Below are positions 10,326 to 21,541 of a DNA stretch of 64,000 bases, piece after piece. The stretch is from Capnocytophaga sp. oral taxon 338 str. F0234. Its GTDB lineage: Bacteria; Bacteroidota; Bacteroidia; Flavobacteriales; Flavobacteriaceae. The notes under the pieces are model-generated. The model did no database searches and was not told the origin of the DNA. It saw nothing but the letters and a program-made list of their open reading frames with translations. Within the stretch, counting starts at the first letter, position 1; every line of letters starts with the position of its first letter. The position numbers were made by a program, and so were the translations under genes. Location: NCBI RefSeq assembly GCF_000192225.1, contig NZ_GL872413.1, forward strand, positions 202,741 through 266,740. The letters run 5' to 3'.

Positions 10326-10679
10326 TTAGAATTTAAGTCCGCCTTCTCTTGCTCCTTCTGCTAAGGATTTTACACGTCCATGATACAAGTAACCCCCTCG
10401 GTCAAAAGAGATGGTTTCAATACCTGCTGCAAGCGCTTTCTTAGCAATGGATTCACCTACTTGCTTAGCTTTTTCAGTTTTGGTACCTGATAATTTCAAA
10501 TCTTTATCACGTGATGAGGCTGCTACTAAAGTAACACCCTTGGTATCATCTATAATTTGTGCATAGATTTCACTATTGCTTCTAAAAACAACCAAACGAG
10601 GTCTTTCAGGAGTTCCAGAAACGGTCTTTTTGATTCTGTACTTGATACGTTGTCTTCTTTCTATTTTTGATAATGCCAT
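10326..10679 (-). CDS. rplR: 50S ribosomal protein L18
   Basis: L18 binds 5S rRNA in the central protuberance. Its 117 residues include [32 protein letters not shown] and the terminal [23 protein letters not shown], which are all family hallmarks. Confidence 0.97.
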   Translation of the reverse strand: MALSKIERRQRIKYRIKKTVSGTPERPRLVVFRSNSEIYAQIIDDTKGVTLVAASSRDKDLKLSGTKTEKAKQVGESIAKKALAAGIETISFDRGGYLYHGRVKSLAEGAREGGLKF

Positions 10680-10690
10680 TATGTTACGTT

Positions 10691-11233
10691 TTAAGCTGAT
10701 TTACCTGCTTTTCTTCTAAGTTCTTCCCCTACAAACTTAACACCTTTTCCTTTGTAAGGTTCTGGTTTACGGAAAGAACGAATTTTAGCTGCTACTTGTC
10801 CGAGTAATTGTTTATCGTGAGAAGTAAGCTTAATGATCGGGTTTTTCCCTTTTTCATTAATTGTCTCTAATTTAATTTCTTGAGGGAGTTCCATAAGGAT
10901 GTTATGAGAGAAACCAAGTGCTAAATCAAGTTTTTGTCCTTGATTAGTTGCACGGTACCCTACCCCCACAAGTTCTAACTCTTTGGTAAAACCTTCAGAT
11001 ACTCCTACTACCATATTATGTAGTAAGGCACGATAGAGACCATGTAAGGCATTGCTTTGCTTAGTATCTCCTTGTCTTTCCACTATGAGTTGTCCATCTT
11101 CTTGCTTTATAACAGCGCCTTTAACCACTTGAGTTAATTCGCCGAGTTTTCCTTTCACAGTAACGATATTATCTTTGATAGTAACTGTTACTCCTTGAGG
11201 AATACTGATGGGTGCTTTACCTATTCTTGACAT
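10691..11233 (-). CDS. rplF: 50S ribosomal protein L6
   Basis: L6 lies near the sarcin-ricin loop and the factor-binding site. The 180-residue protein has two duplicated L6 domains and ends with the signature [23 protein letters not shown]. It starts [14 protein letters not shown] as usual. Confidence 0.97.
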   Translation of the reverse strand: MSRIGKAPISIPQGVTVTIKDNIVTVKGKLGELTQVVKGAVIKQEDGQLIVERQGDTKQSNALHGLYRALLHNMVVGVSEGFTKELELVGVGYRATNQGQKLDLALGFSHNILMELPQEIKLETINEKGKNPIIKLTSHDKQLLGQVAAKIRSFRKPEPYKGKGVKFVGEELRRKAGKSA

Positions 11234-11251
11234 TGCTTTAAGTCTATTTTT

Positions 11252-11650
11252 TTAGTAAACATTACAAATTACTTCTCCTCCTATATTAAGGGCTCTGGCT
11301 TGTTTGCCAGTCATTACCCCTTGAGAGGTAGAAACGATAGTGATTCCAAGTCCATTGAGCACACGTGGAAGTTTGCTAGCCCCTACATATCTGCGGAGCC
11401 CTGGGGTGCTTACACGTACAATTTTTCTGATAACAGGTTCCTTAGTTTCTTTATCGTATTTGAGGGCTATCTTGATGATTCCTTGTATATCATTTTCTTC
11501 AAACTTATAGCTAAGAATATAGCCTTGATCAAAAAGGATTTTGGTAATCTCCTTTTTGAGGTTTGAAGCTGGGATTTCTACTACTCGATGCCCTGCACTA
11601 CTGGCGTTGCGAATTCTTGTCAAATAGTCCGCGATTGGGTCTGTGTACAT
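11252..11650 (-). CDS. rpsH: 30S ribosomal protein S8
   Basis: S8 is a primary 16S rRNA-binding protein (132 residues). The start DPIADYLTRIRNA and the C-terminal GLGITIVSTSQGVMTGKQAR with GGEVICNVY identify it. In E. coli S8 represses the spc operon; no equivalent site is obvious here. Confidence 0.97.
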   Translation of the reverse strand: MYTDPIADYLTRIRNASSAGHRVVEIPASNLKKEITKILFDQGYILSYKFEENDIQGIIKIALKYDKETKEPVIRKIVRVSTPGLRRYVGASKLPRVLNGLGITIVSTSQGVMTGKQARALNIGGEVICNVY

Positions 11651-11666
11651 AATTTTTCTTTTTTAA

Positions 11667-11936
11667 TTACCAACTTGCTTTTTTTACACCCGGAATAAGT
11701 CCTTTATTTGCCATTTCACGGAAAAGCACACGAGAGATTCCAAATGTGCGCATATATCCTTTAGGGCGACCTGTGAGTTTGCAACGATTATGCAAGCGTA
11801 CAGGAGATGCATTCTTAGGTAGTTTCTGTAATGCTTCATAATCACCAGCTTTTTTAAGAGCTTTGCGTTTTTCTGCATATTTTGCTACCAATTTAGCTCT
11901 TTTGACTTCACGAGCTTTCATTGATTCTTTCGCCAT
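11667..11936 (-). CDS. rpsN: 30S ribosomal protein S14
   Basis: S14 is a head protein of the 30S subunit. At 89 residues this is the long, zinc-free form: the C-terminal RNA-binding part reads [20 protein letters not shown] and [18 protein letters not shown], without the CxxC pairs of the short form. Confidence 0.97.
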   Translation of the reverse strand: MAKESMKAREVKRAKLVAKYAEKRKALKKAGDYEALQKLPKNASPVRLHNRCKLTGRPKGYMRTFGISRVLFREMANKGLIPGVKKASW

Positions 11937-11937
11937 A

Positions 11938-12489
11938 TTAATTCTTTTTAAAAGGTAATCCTAATTCGGTTAATAATGATTTTGCTTCTTTATCTGTATG
12001 AGCAGAAGTAACGAAAGTAATATCCATACCTGCAATTTTATTGATTTTGTCAATATCAATTTCAGGGAAGATAATTTGCTCAGTAATACCTAAGTTATAG
12101 TTACCACGTCCGTCAAATCCTGTTGCTTTTACTCCTTGAAAATCTCTCACACGAGGTAGAGCTGTAGTAATAAGTCTGTCCAAAAATTCGTACATACGCT
12201 CTCCACGAAGAGTAACTTTAGCTCCAATGGACATACCGCGACGGAGCTTGAAAGAAGCTACATCCTTTTTAGAAGTAGTTGCTACGGCTTTTTGACCTGT
12301 AATCTTAGTAAGTTCCTCTACGGCATATTCTATTTGCTTTTTATCTGCAACAGCAGCCCCTACTCCACGGCTTACTACAATTTTTTCAAGTTTAGGAACT
12401 TGCATTACATTTTTGTAACCAAATTCTTCTTTAAGAGCTGCAATTATGCGCTCCTTATATTCCTGTTTGAGTCTAGGTATATATGTCAT
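11938..12489 (-). CDS. rplE: 50S ribosomal protein L5
   Basis: L5 binds 5S rRNA and touches P-site tRNA. The 183 residues show [36 protein letters not shown] and [20 protein letters not shown]. It is separated from rpsN by a single base. Confidence 0.97.
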   Translation of the reverse strand: MTYIPRLKQEYKERIIAALKEEFGYKNVMQVPKLEKIVVSRGVGAAVADKKQIEYAVEELTKITGQKAVATTSKKDVASFKLRRGMSIGAKVTLRGERMYEFLDRLITTALPRVRDFQGVKATGFDGRGNYNLGITEQIIFPEIDIDKINKIAGMDITFVTSAHTDKEAKSLLTELGLPFKKN

Positions 12490-12491
12490 AA

Positions 12492-12809
12492 TTACACTAC
12501 TTGTTTTGATTTTTTAGAAATTCTTATTTTTTTGCCATCACGCACTTCATATCCTACACGGGTTACCTCACCACTCTTAGGGTCTAAGAGAGAAAGGTTA
12601 GAAATATGGATAGGAGCTTCCTTTTTGACAATGCCTCCTTGAGGATTTTGTGCACTGGGTTTGGTATGTTTTGATACTAAGTTCACACCTTCCACGATAG
12701 CTCTGTTCTTTTCACGATCCACTTTGAGTACTTTTCCTTTTTCCCCTTTGTGGTCGCCAGCGATTACCTGTACTGTATCGCCTGTTTTTATTTTTAGCTT
12801 TATCATCAT
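12492..12809 (-). CDS. rplX: 50S ribosomal protein L24
   Basis: L24 is an early 50S assembly protein with a KOW RNA-binding motif: [20 protein letters not shown], about 8-27. It is 105 residues long. Two adjacent ATG codons could start it, differing by one residue. Confidence 0.97.
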   Translation of the reverse strand: MMIKLKIKTGDTVQVIAGDHKGEKGKVLKVDREKNRAIVEGVNLVSKHTKPSAQNPQGGIVKKEAPIHISNLSLLDPKSGEVTRVGYEVRDGKKIRISKKSKQVV

Positions 12810-12817
12810 TGCATAGA

Positions 12818-13186
12818 TTAAAGCACCTCAGGTGCTAATGACACAATTTTCATAAACTGCTTGTCACGGAGTTCACGTGCTACAGGACCGAAGACACGGG
12901 TACCTCTCATTTCACCAGCAGCATTCAGTAGTACGCAAGCATTTTCATCAAAACGAATATAAGAACCATCTTGGCGCCTTACTTCTTTTTTTGTTCTTAC
13001 TACTACAGCAGTGGAAACTTGTCCTTTTTTTATACTTCCATTAGGGGTTGCTTCCTTTACGGTAACAACGATTTTATCCCCCACAGAAGCATAACGACGT
13101 TTGGTTCCTCCAAGTACACGAATAGTCAAAACTTCTTTGGCTCCTGTGTTATCTGCTACTTTTAATCTTGATTCTTGTTGTACCAT
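12818..13186 (-). CDS. rplN: 50S ribosomal protein L14
   Basis: L14 forms part of the intersubunit bridge. The frame is open for 14 more codons upstream, but the family start is the ATG at 13186 ([18 protein letters not shown]), giving the usual 122 residues. The extra codons would overlap rpsQ. The C-terminus [20 protein letters not shown] is typical. Confidence 0.96.
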   Translation of the reverse strand: MVQQESRLKVADNTGAKEVLTIRVLGGTKRRYASVGDKIVVTVKEATPNGSIKKGQVSTAVVVRTKKEVRRQDGSYIRFDENACVLLNAAGEMRGTRVFGPVARELRDKQFMKIVSLAPEVL

Positions 13187-13188
13187 AA

Positions 13189-13446
13189 TTACTTCGCTCT
13201 TTCTATGATTTCTACTAATCGCCAACATTTAGTTTTACTAAGTGGGCGTGTTTCCATAATGCGCACGGTATCACCGATGTTGCAGTCATTTTTTTCATCG
13301 TGTGCAACAAACTTTTTAGTTTGCAATACGAATTTTCCGTACATAGGGTGTTTTACACGTTTTACGACAGATACCACAATGGATTTTTCCATTTTATTAC
13401 TGGTAACAACCCCTATTCTTTCTTTTCTGATATTTCTCTTTTCCAT
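13189..13446 (-). CDS. rpsQ: 30S ribosomal protein S17
   Basis: S17 is an OB-fold 16S rRNA-binding protein of 85 residues. It shows [19 protein letters not shown] and [19 protein letters not shown]. It lies 2 bases upstream of rplN. Confidence 0.97.
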   Translation of the reverse strand: MEKRNIRKERIGVVTSNKMEKSIVVSVVKRVKHPMYGKFVLQTKKFVAHDEKNDCNIGDTVRIMETRPLSKTKCWRLVEIIERAK

Positions 13447-13462
13447 ATTAAAGCCACAATGA

Positions 13463-13654
13463 TTATTGTAATTCTCTACGGGTTAATTCACTTGCTATAC
13501 GGGCAATATCTCTACGAGTAGTACGAATAGTAAGTGGATTTTCTATTGGAGAAATGGCATGAGCCATTTTCATTCCCGAATATGCTTTCTTAAGTTCGGT
13601 GAGCTTCTGCTCAAGCTCAGCGACTGATAAATTTTTAACTTCTGACTGTTTCAT
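13463..13654 (-). CDS. rpmC: 50S ribosomal protein L29
   Basis: This is a 63-residue helical-hairpin protein at the tunnel exit, where trigger factor docks. Recognised by the start [18 protein letters not shown], the run [20 protein letters not shown] and its place between rplP and rpsQ. Confidence 0.95.
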   Translation of the reverse strand: MKQSEVKNLSVAELEQKLTELKKAYSGMKMAHAISPIENPLTIRTTRRDIARIASELTRRELQ

Positions 13655-13665
13655 TGTTAGTAAAA

Positions 13666-14085
13666 TTAATCTTGATAATCTCTCGCTACAACGAACTTAG
13701 TAGTTACGGGTAACTTTTGAGCAGCAAGGCGGAGAGCTTCTTTGGCGACATCCAAAGGTACACCTCCTACTTCAAATAAGACTCTTCCAGGCTTCACTAC
13801 AGCCACCCAGTATTCAACAGCCCCTTTTCCTTTCCCCATACGTACTTCCAAAGGTTTCTTGGTAATAGGCTTATCTGGGAAGATCTTAATCCAAAGCTGT
13901 CCTTCACGTTTCATATAACGGGTAGCCGCTACACGGGCGGACTCAATTTGGCGAGCAGTGATAAAGGCGGATTCTAAGGATTTAACACCGAATGTCCCAT
14001 TAGAGAGTTGGTGTCCTCTTTGGGAAATTCCCTTCATTCTTCCCTTTTGTGCCTTACGATATTTTGTTCTTTTTGGTTGTAACAT
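13666..14085 (-). CDS. rplP: 50S ribosomal protein L16
   Basis: L16 helps position A-site tRNA. The 139-residue length is normal. The start [19 protein letters not shown], the central [20 protein letters not shown] and the following [20 protein letters not shown] are diagnostic. Confidence 0.98.
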   Translation of the reverse strand: MLQPKRTKYRKAQKGRMKGISQRGHQLSNGTFGVKSLESAFITARQIESARVAATRYMKREGQLWIKIFPDKPITKKPLEVRMGKGKGAVEYWVAVVKPGRVLFEVGGVPLDVAKEALRLAAQKLPVTTKFVVARDYQD

Positions 14086-14103
14086 TGCTAACTGATTTTA
14101 ATA

Positions 14104-14832
14104 TTATTTTCTTCGGCGAGCACGTTTTGCATCTGAGTTTCCTTCCTTGGAAGAAGAACCATTTAGGTTTTTCTTAGTCATTCCTACCAATGGAGAAAGT
14201 TCTCTCTTACCATATACTTCACCTTTCATGATCCATACCTTGATCCCCATACGTCCATAAGTAGTATGAGCTTCATCAATAGCATAATCAATATCTGCAC
14301 GGAAAGTAGAAAGAGGAATACGTCCCTCCTTATAACTTTCAGAACGAGCCATTTCAGCTCCATTCAAACGCCCAGATATTTGAATTTTGATACCTTCAGC
14401 GTTCATACGCATAGTAGCGGCAATAGCCATTTTGATTGCTCTACGGTAAGAAATACGATTTTCAATTTGTCGAGCAATACTTGCTGCTACAAGGGGTGCA
14501 TCAAGTTCTGGTCTTTTAATTTCAAAGATATTGATCTGAATATCCTTTCCAGTAATTTTCTTAAGTTCCTCCTTAAGCTTGTCTACCTCTTGTCCTCCTT
14601 TTCCGATAATGCTACCAGGACGGGCAGTAGTGATAGTAACGGTTACAAGTTTTAAGGTTCTTTCAATAATTACACGAGAAACACTAGCCTTTGACAAACG
14701 AGTATGAACGTATTTTCTGATTTTATCGTCCTCAGCCAATTTGTCACCGTAGTCATTTCCTCCGTACCAGTTGGATTCCCATCCTCTGATAATTCCAAGG
14801 CGATTTCCTATTGGATTTGTTTTTTGTCCCAT
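14104..14832 (-). CDS. rpsC: 30S ribosomal protein S3
   Basis: S3 lines the mRNA entry tunnel. The 242-residue protein has the KH domain ([20 protein letters not shown], about 76-95) and the C-terminal domain with [17 protein letters not shown] and [17 protein letters not shown] short basic/serine tail ends it. Confidence 0.98.
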   Translation of the reverse strand: MGQKTNPIGNRLGIIRGWESNWYGGNDYGDKLAEDDKIRKYVHTRLSKASVSRVIIERTLKLVTVTITTARPGSIIGKGGQEVDKLKEELKKITGKDIQINIFEIKRPELDAPLVAASIARQIENRISYRRAIKMAIAATMRMNAEGIKIQISGRLNGAEMARSESYKEGRIPLSTFRADIDYAIDEAHTTYGRMGIKVWIMKGEVYGKRELSPLVGMTKKNLNGSSSKEGNSDAKRARRRK

Positions 14833-14841
14833 ACCTTTATC

Positions 14842-15249
14842 TTAGCTTTCAGTGTTATTTTTAGCTCCTAATACGATGGTTACGTGATTGGAACATTTGC
14901 GAATTCTGTGTGCTCTTCCTTGTGGAGCTGGGCGAAGCCTTTTGAGCATTGCACCACCATCTACGCGGATTTCTTTAATGAATACTTGTGCTGTTTCTAT
15001 ATCAACCCCCTCATTTTTAACTTTCCAGTTTTCAATAGCTGAAAGTAATAACTTGTGCAAAGAAGTTGCTGCTTCTTTTTGGTTGAACTTTAAAATAGCA
15101 AGTGCCTTATCTACGGGAATACCGCGTACCAAATCTGCCACTAAACGCATTTTGCGTGGCGATGTAGGGCAATTATTCAATTTTGCAAAAGCCACTTTTT
15201 GTTTCGCTTCTTTAATCTCTAATGCTTTTTCTCTTTTACGAACTCCCAT
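14842..15249 (-). CDS. rplV: 50S ribosomal protein L22
   Basis: L22 lines the peptide exit tunnel and is a site of macrolide-resistance changes. Its 135 residues include SPRKMRLVADLVRGIPVDKA and the tunnel hairpin region GGAMLKRLRPAPQGRAHRIR. A short basic N-terminal extension precedes the core. Confidence 0.97.
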   Translation of the reverse strand: MGVRKREKALEIKEAKQKVAFAKLNNCPTSPRKMRLVADLVRGIPVDKALAILKFNQKEAATSLHKLLLSAIENWKVKNEGVDIETAQVFIKEIRVDGGAMLKRLRPAPQGRAHRIRKCSNHVTIVLGAKNNTES

Positions 15250-15254
15250 AGCTT

Positions 15255-15533
15255 TTATTTTTTACCTTTATTTTTTGCTCCTGCATGTCCTCTAAAAGAA
15301 CGAGTAGGTGCAAATTCTCCTAATTTATGTCCTACCATGTTTTCAGTGATATATACAGGAACGAATTGTTTTCCATTGTGCACTGCGATAGTTTCTCCTA
15401 CAAAATCAGGAGTAATCATAGATGCTCTTGACCATGTTTTGATCACGGTTTTTTTTCCTGTTTCCTTATTTTGGAGTACTTTTTTCTCCAAAGCATAATG
15501 AACATAAGGACCTTTTTTTAATGAACGAGCCAT
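15255..15533 (-). CDS. rpsS: 30S ribosomal protein S19
   Basis: S19 is a head protein that pairs with S13 (92 residues). The start [18 protein letters not shown] and the motifs [20 protein letters not shown] and [18 protein letters not shown] identify it. Confidence 0.98.
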   Translation of the reverse strand: MARSLKKGPYVHYALEKKVLQNKETGKKTVIKTWSRASMITPDFVGETIAVHNGKQFVPVYITENMVGHKLGEFAPTRSFRGHAGAKNKGKK

Positions 15534-15541
15534 ATCTTACC

Positions 15542-16366
15542 TTATTTCTTTCTACGTTCTACAATATACTTATTACTTGCCTTCGTCTTAGAACGAGTTC
15601 TATAACCTTTGGCAGGGATTCCCTTACGAGAGCGTGGATGACCTCCTGAGGCACGTCCTTCACCACCTCCCATTGGGTGATCAACTGGATTCATTACCAC
15701 TGCACGTGTACGAGGACGGCGCCCAAGCCAGCGTGAACGACCCGCTTTTCCTGAAAGGACTAACTGATGATCTGAGTTAGACACTGCTCCAATAGTAGCC
15801 AAACATGTAAGCAAAATCATACGTGTTTCTCCTGAAGGCAACTTCACAGTGGCATACTTTCCTTCCTTTGCCATTAGCTGAGCAAAAGTACCTGCTGAAC
15901 GAGCCATATTAGCTCCCTGTCCTGGGCGGAGCTCAATACTGTTAATGACTGTTCCTAATGGAACTTGTGAAAGAGGCATTGCATTTCCTATTTCAGGAGT
16001 TGCATTCTCTCCCGATACAATCACCTGTCCTACTTTGAGTCCTGCAGGAGCAATGATGTACCTCTTTTCCCCATCAGTGTATTGAACAAGCGCTATAAAT
16101 GCTGTTCTGTTTGGGTCATATTCAATTGAAACTACAGTGGCTTCCACACCGAATTTGTTTCTCTTGAAATCAATGATACGATACTTCTTCTTGTGACCAC
16201 CACCAATATAGCGCATGGTCATCTTCCCTTGATTGTTTCTCCCCCCTGTCTTTTTTAACGGAACGAGCAAACTCTTTTCCGGCTTATCAGTGGTAATCGC
16301 ATCGTAATTATTTACCACTCTAAAACGCTGACCAGGAGTCGTGGGTTTCAATTTTCTTACTGACAT
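15542..16366 (-). CDS. rplB: 50S ribosomal protein L2
   Basis: L2 is needed for subunit joining and peptidyl-transferase activity. The 274 residues carry [20 protein letters not shown], the RNA-binding domain and the C-terminal [17 protein letters not shown] loop that holds the family's conserved histidine. Confidence 0.98.
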   Translation of the reverse strand: MSVRKLKPTTPGQRFRVVNNYDAITTDKPEKSLLVPLKKTGGRNNQGKMTMRYIGGGHKKKYRIIDFKRNKFGVEATVVSIEYDPNRTAFIALVQYTDGEKRYIIAPAGLKVGQVIVSGENATPEIGNAMPLSQVPLGTVINSIELRPGQGANMARSAGTFAQLMAKEGKYATVKLPSGETRMILLTCLATIGAVSNSDHQLVLSGKAGRSRWLGRRPRTRAVVMNPVDHPMGGGEGRASGGHPRSRKGIPAKGYRTRSKTKASNKYIVERRKK

Positions 16367-16374
16367 ACGGTCTT

Positions 16375-16665
16375 TTAAATAGTGTTATAAAAATCTATTG
16401 TTTTTCCTTCTTTTACACTTACAATTGCTTTTTTCACTGCATTGGTTTGTGCAAGTTGCAATCCATTTTTAGTATAACGAACAGAACGCTTTGGAGCATA
16501 ATTTAAAGTTCGTACTTTCTCAACAGTGACTCCATAAGTTTCTTCAACAGCTTTCTTTATCTGAATTTTGTTAGCCTTTTTGTCTACAGAAAAGGTATAA
16601 CAGTTTCTCAACTCACTATCATTATTTGCTTTTTCTGTATTAATAGGTTTTATCAATATACTCAT
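16375..16665 (-). CDS. rplW: 50S ribosomal protein L23
   Basis: L23 is the tunnel-exit docking site for trigger factor and SRP. It is 96 residues long, with [31 protein letters not shown] and [12 protein letters not shown]. It lies between rplD and rplB. Confidence 0.96.
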   Translation of the reverse strand: MSILIKPINTEKANNDSELRNCYTFSVDKKANKIQIKKAVEETYGVTVEKVRTLNYAPKRSVRYTKNGLQLAQTNAVKKAIVSVKEGKTIDFYNTI

Positions 16666-16669
16666 AATC

Positions 16670-17299
16670 TTACTTTGTTAAATTTGATTGAATCACCTCC
16701 ACTGCACTCTCCAACAATACCACATTTGTCGCGTTAGCTACATCATAAGTGTTTAACTCATAAGCAGTTACCGTATTCACAGAAGGGATATTACGAGAGG
16801 ACAAATATACATTTTTATTTGTATCCGCCAATACAAAAAGAGATTTTTTATCTTGGATACCAAGAGCTGCTAAAATTTGAGTAAAATCCTTTGTTTTAGG
16901 AGTTTCAAAATTAAAATCTTCCAATACAATAATAGCCCCTTGTTGTGCTTTTTGGCTTAATACAGAACGACGTGCAAGTCGTTTTACTTTTTTATTGAGT
17001 TTTTGAGTATAATCCTTAGGGCGAGGTCCAAATACGCGTCCTCCTCCTACAAATACAGGGGATTTCACACTACCTGCACGAGCAGTACCTGTCCCTTTTT
17101 GCTTTTTAATCTTACGGGTACTTCCTGCCACTTCATTACGTTCTTTGGACTTATGAGTTCCTTGACGTTGGTTGGCTAAGTATTGTTTGATATCCAAATA
17201 AATAGTATGATTATTAGGCTCAATCCCGAAAACAGCCTCAGAAAGAGTAACCTTTCTTCCTGTTTCTTTTCCTTGTATATTTAATACTGCTACTTCCAT
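16670..17299 (-). CDS. rplD: 50S ribosomal protein L4
   Basis: L4 lines the exit tunnel; in E. coli it also represses the S10 operon. Its 209 residues include the tunnel loop region [20 protein letters not shown] and [20 protein letters not shown]. Its start overlaps the rplC stop by one base. Confidence 0.97.
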   Translation of the reverse strand: MEVAVLNIQGKETGRKVTLSEAVFGIEPNNHTIYLDIKQYLANQRQGTHKSKERNEVAGSTRKIKKQKGTGTARAGSVKSPVFVGGGRVFGPRPKDYTQKLNKKVKRLARRSVLSQKAQQGAIIVLEDFNFETPKTKDFTQILAALGIQDKKSLFVLADTNKNVYLSSRNIPSVNTVTAYELNTYDVANATNVVLLESAVEVIQSNLTK

Positions 17300-17916
17300 T
17301 ATTTATGAATCGTTACATAAGCATTTTTATGACCTGGAACACATCCTTTTAGGATAAGGAGGTTCTTTTCAGGAATCACTTTTAACACTCTTAAGTTTTG
17401 TACTGTTACTTTTTCAGCTCCCATTCTTCCTGCCATACGCATCCCTTTGAATACGCGTGAAGGATAAGAAGAGGCTCCTACTGAACCTGGAGCTCTAAGT
17501 CGGTTATGCTGACCGTGAGTAGATTGTCCCACTCCTCCAAAACCGTGTCGGCGCACAACCCCTTGAAATCCTTTTCCCTTAGAAGTCCCTGTTACATCCA
17601 CGAACTCACCTTCTACAAAGAACTCGGCTGTAATTGTATCACCTAATTTGTAAGTGCTCTCAAATCCTTGGAATTCGATAAGTTTCTTCTTAGGAGAAAT
17701 ACCTGCTTTAGCAAAGTGACCTGCTGCTGCTTTATTGGTGTGCTTCTCTTTTTTGTCATCGAAACCAAGTTGAAGAGCTTCATACCCGTCAACCTCTTTG
17801 GTTCTGACTTGGGTAACTACACATGGACCCGCTTCTATGATGGTACATGGGATATTCTTCCCATTCTCATCAAAAATACTGGTCATGCCTACTTTTTTTC
17901 CAATTAACCCAGACAT
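17299..17916 (-). CDS. rplC: 50S ribosomal protein L3
   Basis: L3 is an early assembly protein reaching the peptidyl-transferase centre. The 205 residues start [19 protein letters not shown] and contain the extended-loop signature [17 protein letters not shown] with [19 protein letters not shown] 199-base gap that holds hairpins separates it from rpsJ. Confidence 0.98.
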   Translation of the reverse strand: MSGLIGKKVGMTSIFDENGKNIPCTIIEAGPCVVTQVRTKEVDGYEALQLGFDDKKEKHTNKAAAGHFAKAGISPKKKLIEFQGFESTYKLGDTITAEFFVEGEFVDVTGTSKGKGFQGVVRRHGFGGVGQSTHGQHNRLRAPGSVGASSYPSRVFKGMRMAGRMGAEKVTVQNLRVLKVIPEKNLLILKGCVPGHKNAYVTIHK

Positions 17917-17933
17917 ATTTAAAAAATTTAATT

Positions 17934-17964
17934 TAAACTTACTTTTTAGTTATAATAAAATCAA
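17934..17964 (-). promoter_or_regulatory. Weak internal promoter candidate before rplC
   Basis: On the minus strand a TTG (17962-17964) is followed after 20 bases by TAAGTTTA (17934-17941). This matches TAnnTTTG except at the last base. It would allow separate expression of rplC and the genes after it. Confidence 0.4.
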
Positions 17965-18012
17965 GGAAGACTCCACTATAATTCTGAAATTTTCCTAATT
18001 TTACAATTTGAA

Positions 18013-18041
18013 ATTCAGGGTTAAATATTTCAACCCTGAAT
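18013..18041 (-). promoter_or_regulatory. Perfect 10-bp hairpin in the rpsJ-rplC gap
   Basis: ATTCAGGGTT and AACCCTGAAT form a 10-bp perfect stem with a 9-base loop. No T-run follows on the minus strand, so it is unlikely to be a simple terminator. A second, weaker hairpin (AGCAAAACC/GGTTTGCT, 18093-18113) lies just after the rpsJ stop. The pair may be an attenuator or a ribosomal-protein binding site. Confidence 0.5.
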
Positions 18042-18115
18042 ATCAATTCGTTTAACCGTTTTTCCCTCACGCTATTGTTTTGGGACAAGTCAAGCAAACC
18101 TTTGGTTTTGCTCTA

Positions 18116-18421
18116 TCATACTTTGATCTCTACTTCTACTCCACTAGGAAGCTCAAGCTTCATAAGAGCGTCAATAGTTTTAGGAGAAGAACTATAAATA
18201 TCCAATAAGCGCTTATATGAACTTAATTGAAACTGTTCTCTCGCTTTCTTATTCACGTGTGGAGAGCGAAGTACCGTAAATAACTTCTTATGAGTAGGAA
18301 GAGGAATAGGTCCTACAACTCCTGCTCCTGTTGATTTTACTGTTTTTACGATTTTCTCAGCAGATTTATCTACCAAGTTATGATCATAAGATTTTAATTT
18401 TATTCTAATTTTTTGACTCAT
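18116..18421 (-). CDS. rpsJ: 30S ribosomal protein S10
   Basis: S10 is a head protein and transcription antitermination partner of NusB (NusE). Its 101 residues show [20 protein letters not shown] and [20 protein letters not shown]. It is 11 bases after fusA, so the str and S10 gene groups are fused here. Confidence 0.98.
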   Translation of the reverse strand: MSQKIRIKLKSYDHNLVDKSAEKIVKTVKSTGAGVVGPIPLPTHKKLFTVLRSPHVNKKAREQFQLSSYKRLLDIYSSSPKTIDALMKLELPSGVEVEIKV

Positions 18422-18432
18422 TTCTTTACAAA

Positions 18433-20556
18433 TTAATTACCACCTCTTGCTTTTTTGATCACTTCTTCTGCAATATTGGAAGGTGTCTCAGCATAATGAG
18501 AGAATTCCATAGTAGATGTAGCGCGCCCTGAAGAAAGGGTTCTAAGAGTAGTTACATAACCAAACATTTCAGAAAGAGGTACGTTGGCTTTAATTACTTT
18601 GGCGCCATTCCTGTCACCCATATCATTTACTTGACCGCGGCGACGGTTAAGGTCTCCTACGATATCCCCCATATTTTCTTCTGGAGTAATTACTTCCAAT
18701 TTCATGATAGGTTCCATAAGCACTGCCTTTGCAGCACGGGCAGCTTCTTTGTATCCTAACTTAGCTGCTAATTCAAATGATAAGGAGTCAGAATCCACAG
18801 GGTGGAAAGAACCATCCTTAAGGGTAATCTTCATGGCATCCATTTCAAAGCCCGCTAAAGGTCCGTTCTTCATAGCATCTTTGAATCCTTTTTCTATAGA
18901 AGGGATATATTCCTTTGGAATATTACCGCCCTTGATTTCATTGATAAATTCCAAACCTGCTTTTCCTTCTTCGGCAGGCTCCATTGTAAAGACAATATCA
19001 GCAAACTTACCTCGACCCCCTGTTTGTTTCTTGTACACTTCACGGTGGTCAGCCTTACCTGTAATAGCTTCTTTGTACTCTACTTGTGGCTCTCCTTGGT
19101 TTACTTCCACCTTGAACTCACGCTTGAGTCGGTCAACGATAATATCCAAGTGAAGTTCGCCCATACCAGAAATGATAGTCTGCCCAGAGGCTTGGTCTGT
19201 TTTAACTTGGAAAGTTGGGTCTTCTTCAGCAAGCTTAGCTAAAGCCATTCCTAATTTATCTACATCAGCCTTTGTTTTAGGCTCTACCGCAATACCAATC
19301 ACTGGATCTGGGAATATCATACTTTCCAGTACAATAGGATATTTCTCATCACAAAGGGTATCCCCTGTTTTGATATCCTTGAAACCTACTGCAGCTCCAA
19401 TATCTCCTGCTTCAATGTATTCAATTGGATTTTGTTTATTAGCATGCATCTGGTAGATACGAGAGATACGCTCTTTGCTTCCTGAACGAGTGTTCAGTAC
19501 ATAAGATCCTGCATCCAAGTGTCCTGAATAGGCACGGAAGAAAGCCAAACGACCTACATAAGGGTCAGTAGCAATCTTAAATGCTAATGCAGCAAAAGGG
19601 GCATCCACAGAAGGCTTACGTACGGCAGGCTCACCTGTTTCAGGGTTAGTCCCCTCAATAGCTTCCTTATCCAAAGGAGAAGGCAAATAACGGCATACAG
19701 CATCCAACATGAACTGTACTCCCTTATTCTTGAAGGAAGAACCACAGGTCATCGGAATAATAGCCATATCCATTACTGCTGCGCGAAGTGCTCTATGAAT
19801 TTCTTCTTCAGAGATGGAATTCTCATCTTCCATGAATTTTTCCAAAAGACCTTCATCATATCCTGCCACTTCTTCAATAAGTTTAGCACGATATTTAGCC
19901 ACATCCGCTTTCATATCCTCAGGGATTTCTACAACATCAAAAGTAGCTCCTTGAGTTTCATCATGCCAAACGATAGCTCGGTTTTTGATCAAATCCACTA
20001 CTCCTTTGAAATCAGCTTCTTCACCAATAGGAAGTACGATTGGTACGGCATTGGATTTGAGCATATCTCTTACCTGCTGGCATACTCTCAAGAAGTCAGA
20101 ACCTTGTCTGTCCATCTTATTCACAAAGCCCATACGAGGCACCTTATAGTTATCTGCAAGACGCCAGTTGGTTTCGGATTGAGGCTCTACTCCATCCACT
20201 GCGGAGAACAGGAATACCAATCCGTCCAATACACGGAGTGAACGATTCACTTCCACAGTGAAATCCACGTGCCCTGGGGTATCAATAATATTGAAGTGAT
20301 ATTCTTTTGCATCGGCAGTAGGTTTTCCATTCTCTGTAGGGAAATTCCATTTACAGGTAGTCGCTGCTGAGGTAATGGTAATTCCTCGTTCTGCCTCTTG
20401 TTCCATCCAGTCCATGGTAGCTGCTCCTTCGTGTACTTCACCGATTTTATGCGTTTTCCCTGTATAGAAAAGAATACGCTCAGTAGTAGTGGTCTTACCC
20501 GCATCAATATGTGCTGCGATACCAATATTTCTTGTATATTTTAAATCTCTACTCAT
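18433..20556 (-). CDS. fusA: Translation elongation factor G
   Basis: EF-G is the GTPase that drives translocation of tRNA and mRNA. The 707-residue length is normal. The GTPase domain carries [12 protein letters not shown] (about 15-26), the switch region [21 protein letters not shown] and NKMDRQGSD. Domains II-V follow, with [14 protein letters not shown] in domain III and the terminal domain ending in a [12 protein letters not shown] region. It sits between rpsG and rpsJ; no tuf gene follows, unlike in enterobacteria. Confidence 0.98.
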   Translation of the reverse strand: MSRDLKYTRNIGIAAHIDAGKTTTTERILFYTGKTHKIGEVHEGAATMDWMEQEAERGITITSAATTCKWNFPTENGKPTADAKEYHFNIIDTPGHVDFTVEVNRSLRVLDGLVFLFSAVDGVEPQSETNWRLADNYKVPRMGFVNKMDRQGSDFLRVCQQVRDMLKSNAVPIVLPIGEEADFKGVVDLIKNRAIVWHDETQGATFDVVEIPEDMKADVAKYRAKLIEEVAGYDEGLLEKFMEDENSISEEEIHRALRAAVMDMAIIPMTCGSSFKNKGVQFMLDAVCRYLPSPLDKEAIEGTNPETGEPAVRKPSVDAPFAALAFKIATDPYVGRLAFFRAYSGHLDAGSYVLNTRSGSKERISRIYQMHANKQNPIEYIEAGDIGAAVGFKDIKTGDTLCDEKYPIVLESMIFPDPVIGIAVEPKTKADVDKLGMALAKLAEEDPTFQVKTDQASGQTIISGMGELHLDIIVDRLKREFKVEVNQGEPQVEYKEAITGKADHREVYKKQTGGRGKFADIVFTMEPAEEGKAGLEFINEIKGGNIPKEYIPSIEKGFKDAMKNGPLAGFEMDAMKITLKDGSFHPVDSDSLSFELAAKLGYKEAARAAKAVLMEPIMKLEVITPEENMGDIVGDLNRRRGQVNDMGDRNGAKVIKANVPLSEMFGYVTTLRTLSSGRATSTMEFSHYAETPSNIAEEVIKKARGGN

Positions 20557-20567
20557 ACTACTACAAA

Positions 20568-21044
20568 TTAAAATCTAAAGTGAGAGAATGCCTTATTAGC
20601 TTCTGCCATCTTATGTGTATCCATCTTTTTCTTCACAGCAGCTCCTTCTTCTTTGGCAGCGGAAAGGATTTCTGCTGCTAACTTTTGAGCCATTGATTTT
20701 TCATTTCTCTTACGCGCATAGCCTATAAGCCACTTCATAGCCATAGACACTTTACGGTCTGGACGAATTTGCATAGGGATTTGGAAGGTAGCACCTCCCA
20801 CACGGCGGGAGCGCACTTCCACATGAGGCATTACATTGGAGAGCGCATCTTTCCACACTTCCAAAGCCGTTTTCTCCTCATTATTTTTCTTTTGTTCTAC
20901 AATGTCAATAGCATCATAGAAAATCTTAAAAGCCACTGACTTTTTACCATCCCACATCAGGTTGTTCACAAAGCGAGTAACCAACTGGTCATTGTATTTT
21001 GCATCTGGTAAAAGAGGTCTTTTCTTAGCTTGTCTCTTTCTCAT
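20568..21044 (-). CDS. rpsG: 30S ribosomal protein S7
   Basis: S7 nucleates the 30S head. The 158-residue protein contains [39 protein letters not shown] and ends [13 protein letters not shown], all family features. Confidence 0.98.
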   Translation of the reverse strand: MRKRQAKKRPLLPDAKYNDQLVTRFVNNLMWDGKKSVAFKIFYDAIDIVEQKKNNEEKTALEVWKDALSNVMPHVEVRSRRVGGATFQIPMQIRPDRKVSMAMKWLIGYARKRNEKSMAQKLAAEILSAAKEEGAAVKKKMDTHKMAEANKAFSHFRF

Positions 21045-21071
21045 TTGGTTGTTTTAGACGGTTTTAAAAAT

Positions 21072-21485
21072 TTACTTTTTCTTTCCTTTTGCTGGTGCAG
21101 CTGCTGCTTGTCCTGGTTTAGGGCGTTTAGCTCCATACTTAGAGCGTCTTTGGGTTCTTCCATTTACCCCAGCAGTATCCAATGCTCCACGTACAATGTG
21201 GTAACGTACCCCTGGTAAATCTTTTACTCTTCCGCCTCTTACCAATACTATCGAGTGCTCTTGGAGGTTATGTCCTTCTCCAGGGATATACGCATTCACT
21301 TCATTCCCATTGGTTAGGCGAACACGCGCTACCTTACGCATCGCAGAGTTCGGCTTCTTAGGGGTAGTAGTGTATACACGCGTACATACACCTCGACGTT
21401 GAGGACAAGAATCCAAAGCAGCCGATTTACTCTTCTTGGCTATTTTAGCTCTTCCTTTTCGTACTAATTGTGAAATTGTTGGCAT
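21072..21485 (-). CDS. rpsL: 30S ribosomal protein S12
   Basis: S12 sits at the decoding site; changes in it give streptomycin resistance. The 137 residues include [40 protein letters not shown] and [20 protein letters not shown]. The lysines at the classic resistance positions (TPKKPN and [11 protein letters not shown]) are intact, so no resistance change is seen. A short alanine/lysine-rich tail follows. It is the first gene of the superoperon. Confidence 0.98.
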   Translation of the reverse strand: MPTISQLVRKGRAKIAKKSKSAALDSCPQRRGVCTRVYTTTPKKPNSAMRKVARVRLTNGNEVNAYIPGEGHNLQEHSIVLVRGGRVKDLPGVRYHIVRGALDTAGVNGRTQRRSKYGAKRPKPGQAAAAPAKGKKK

Positions 21486-21511
21486 TTATAAAATATTTTT
21501 TTAAGCGAGGG

Positions 21512-21541
21512 CAAAGGTACAAACTTTTTCTGGACTGACAA
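21512..21541 (-). promoter_or_regulatory. Promoter of the ribosomal superoperon
   Basis: A minus-strand TACCTTTG (21512-21519) follows a TTG (21539-21541) after 19 bases, a full match to the Bacteroidetes housekeeping consensus. It lies 26 bases before the rpsL start. Confidence 0.8.

Noticed and set aside
21072..21485. Possible streptomycin-resistance change in rpsL
   Set aside because: The two key lysine regions (TPKKPN and GGRVKDLPG) are wild-type.
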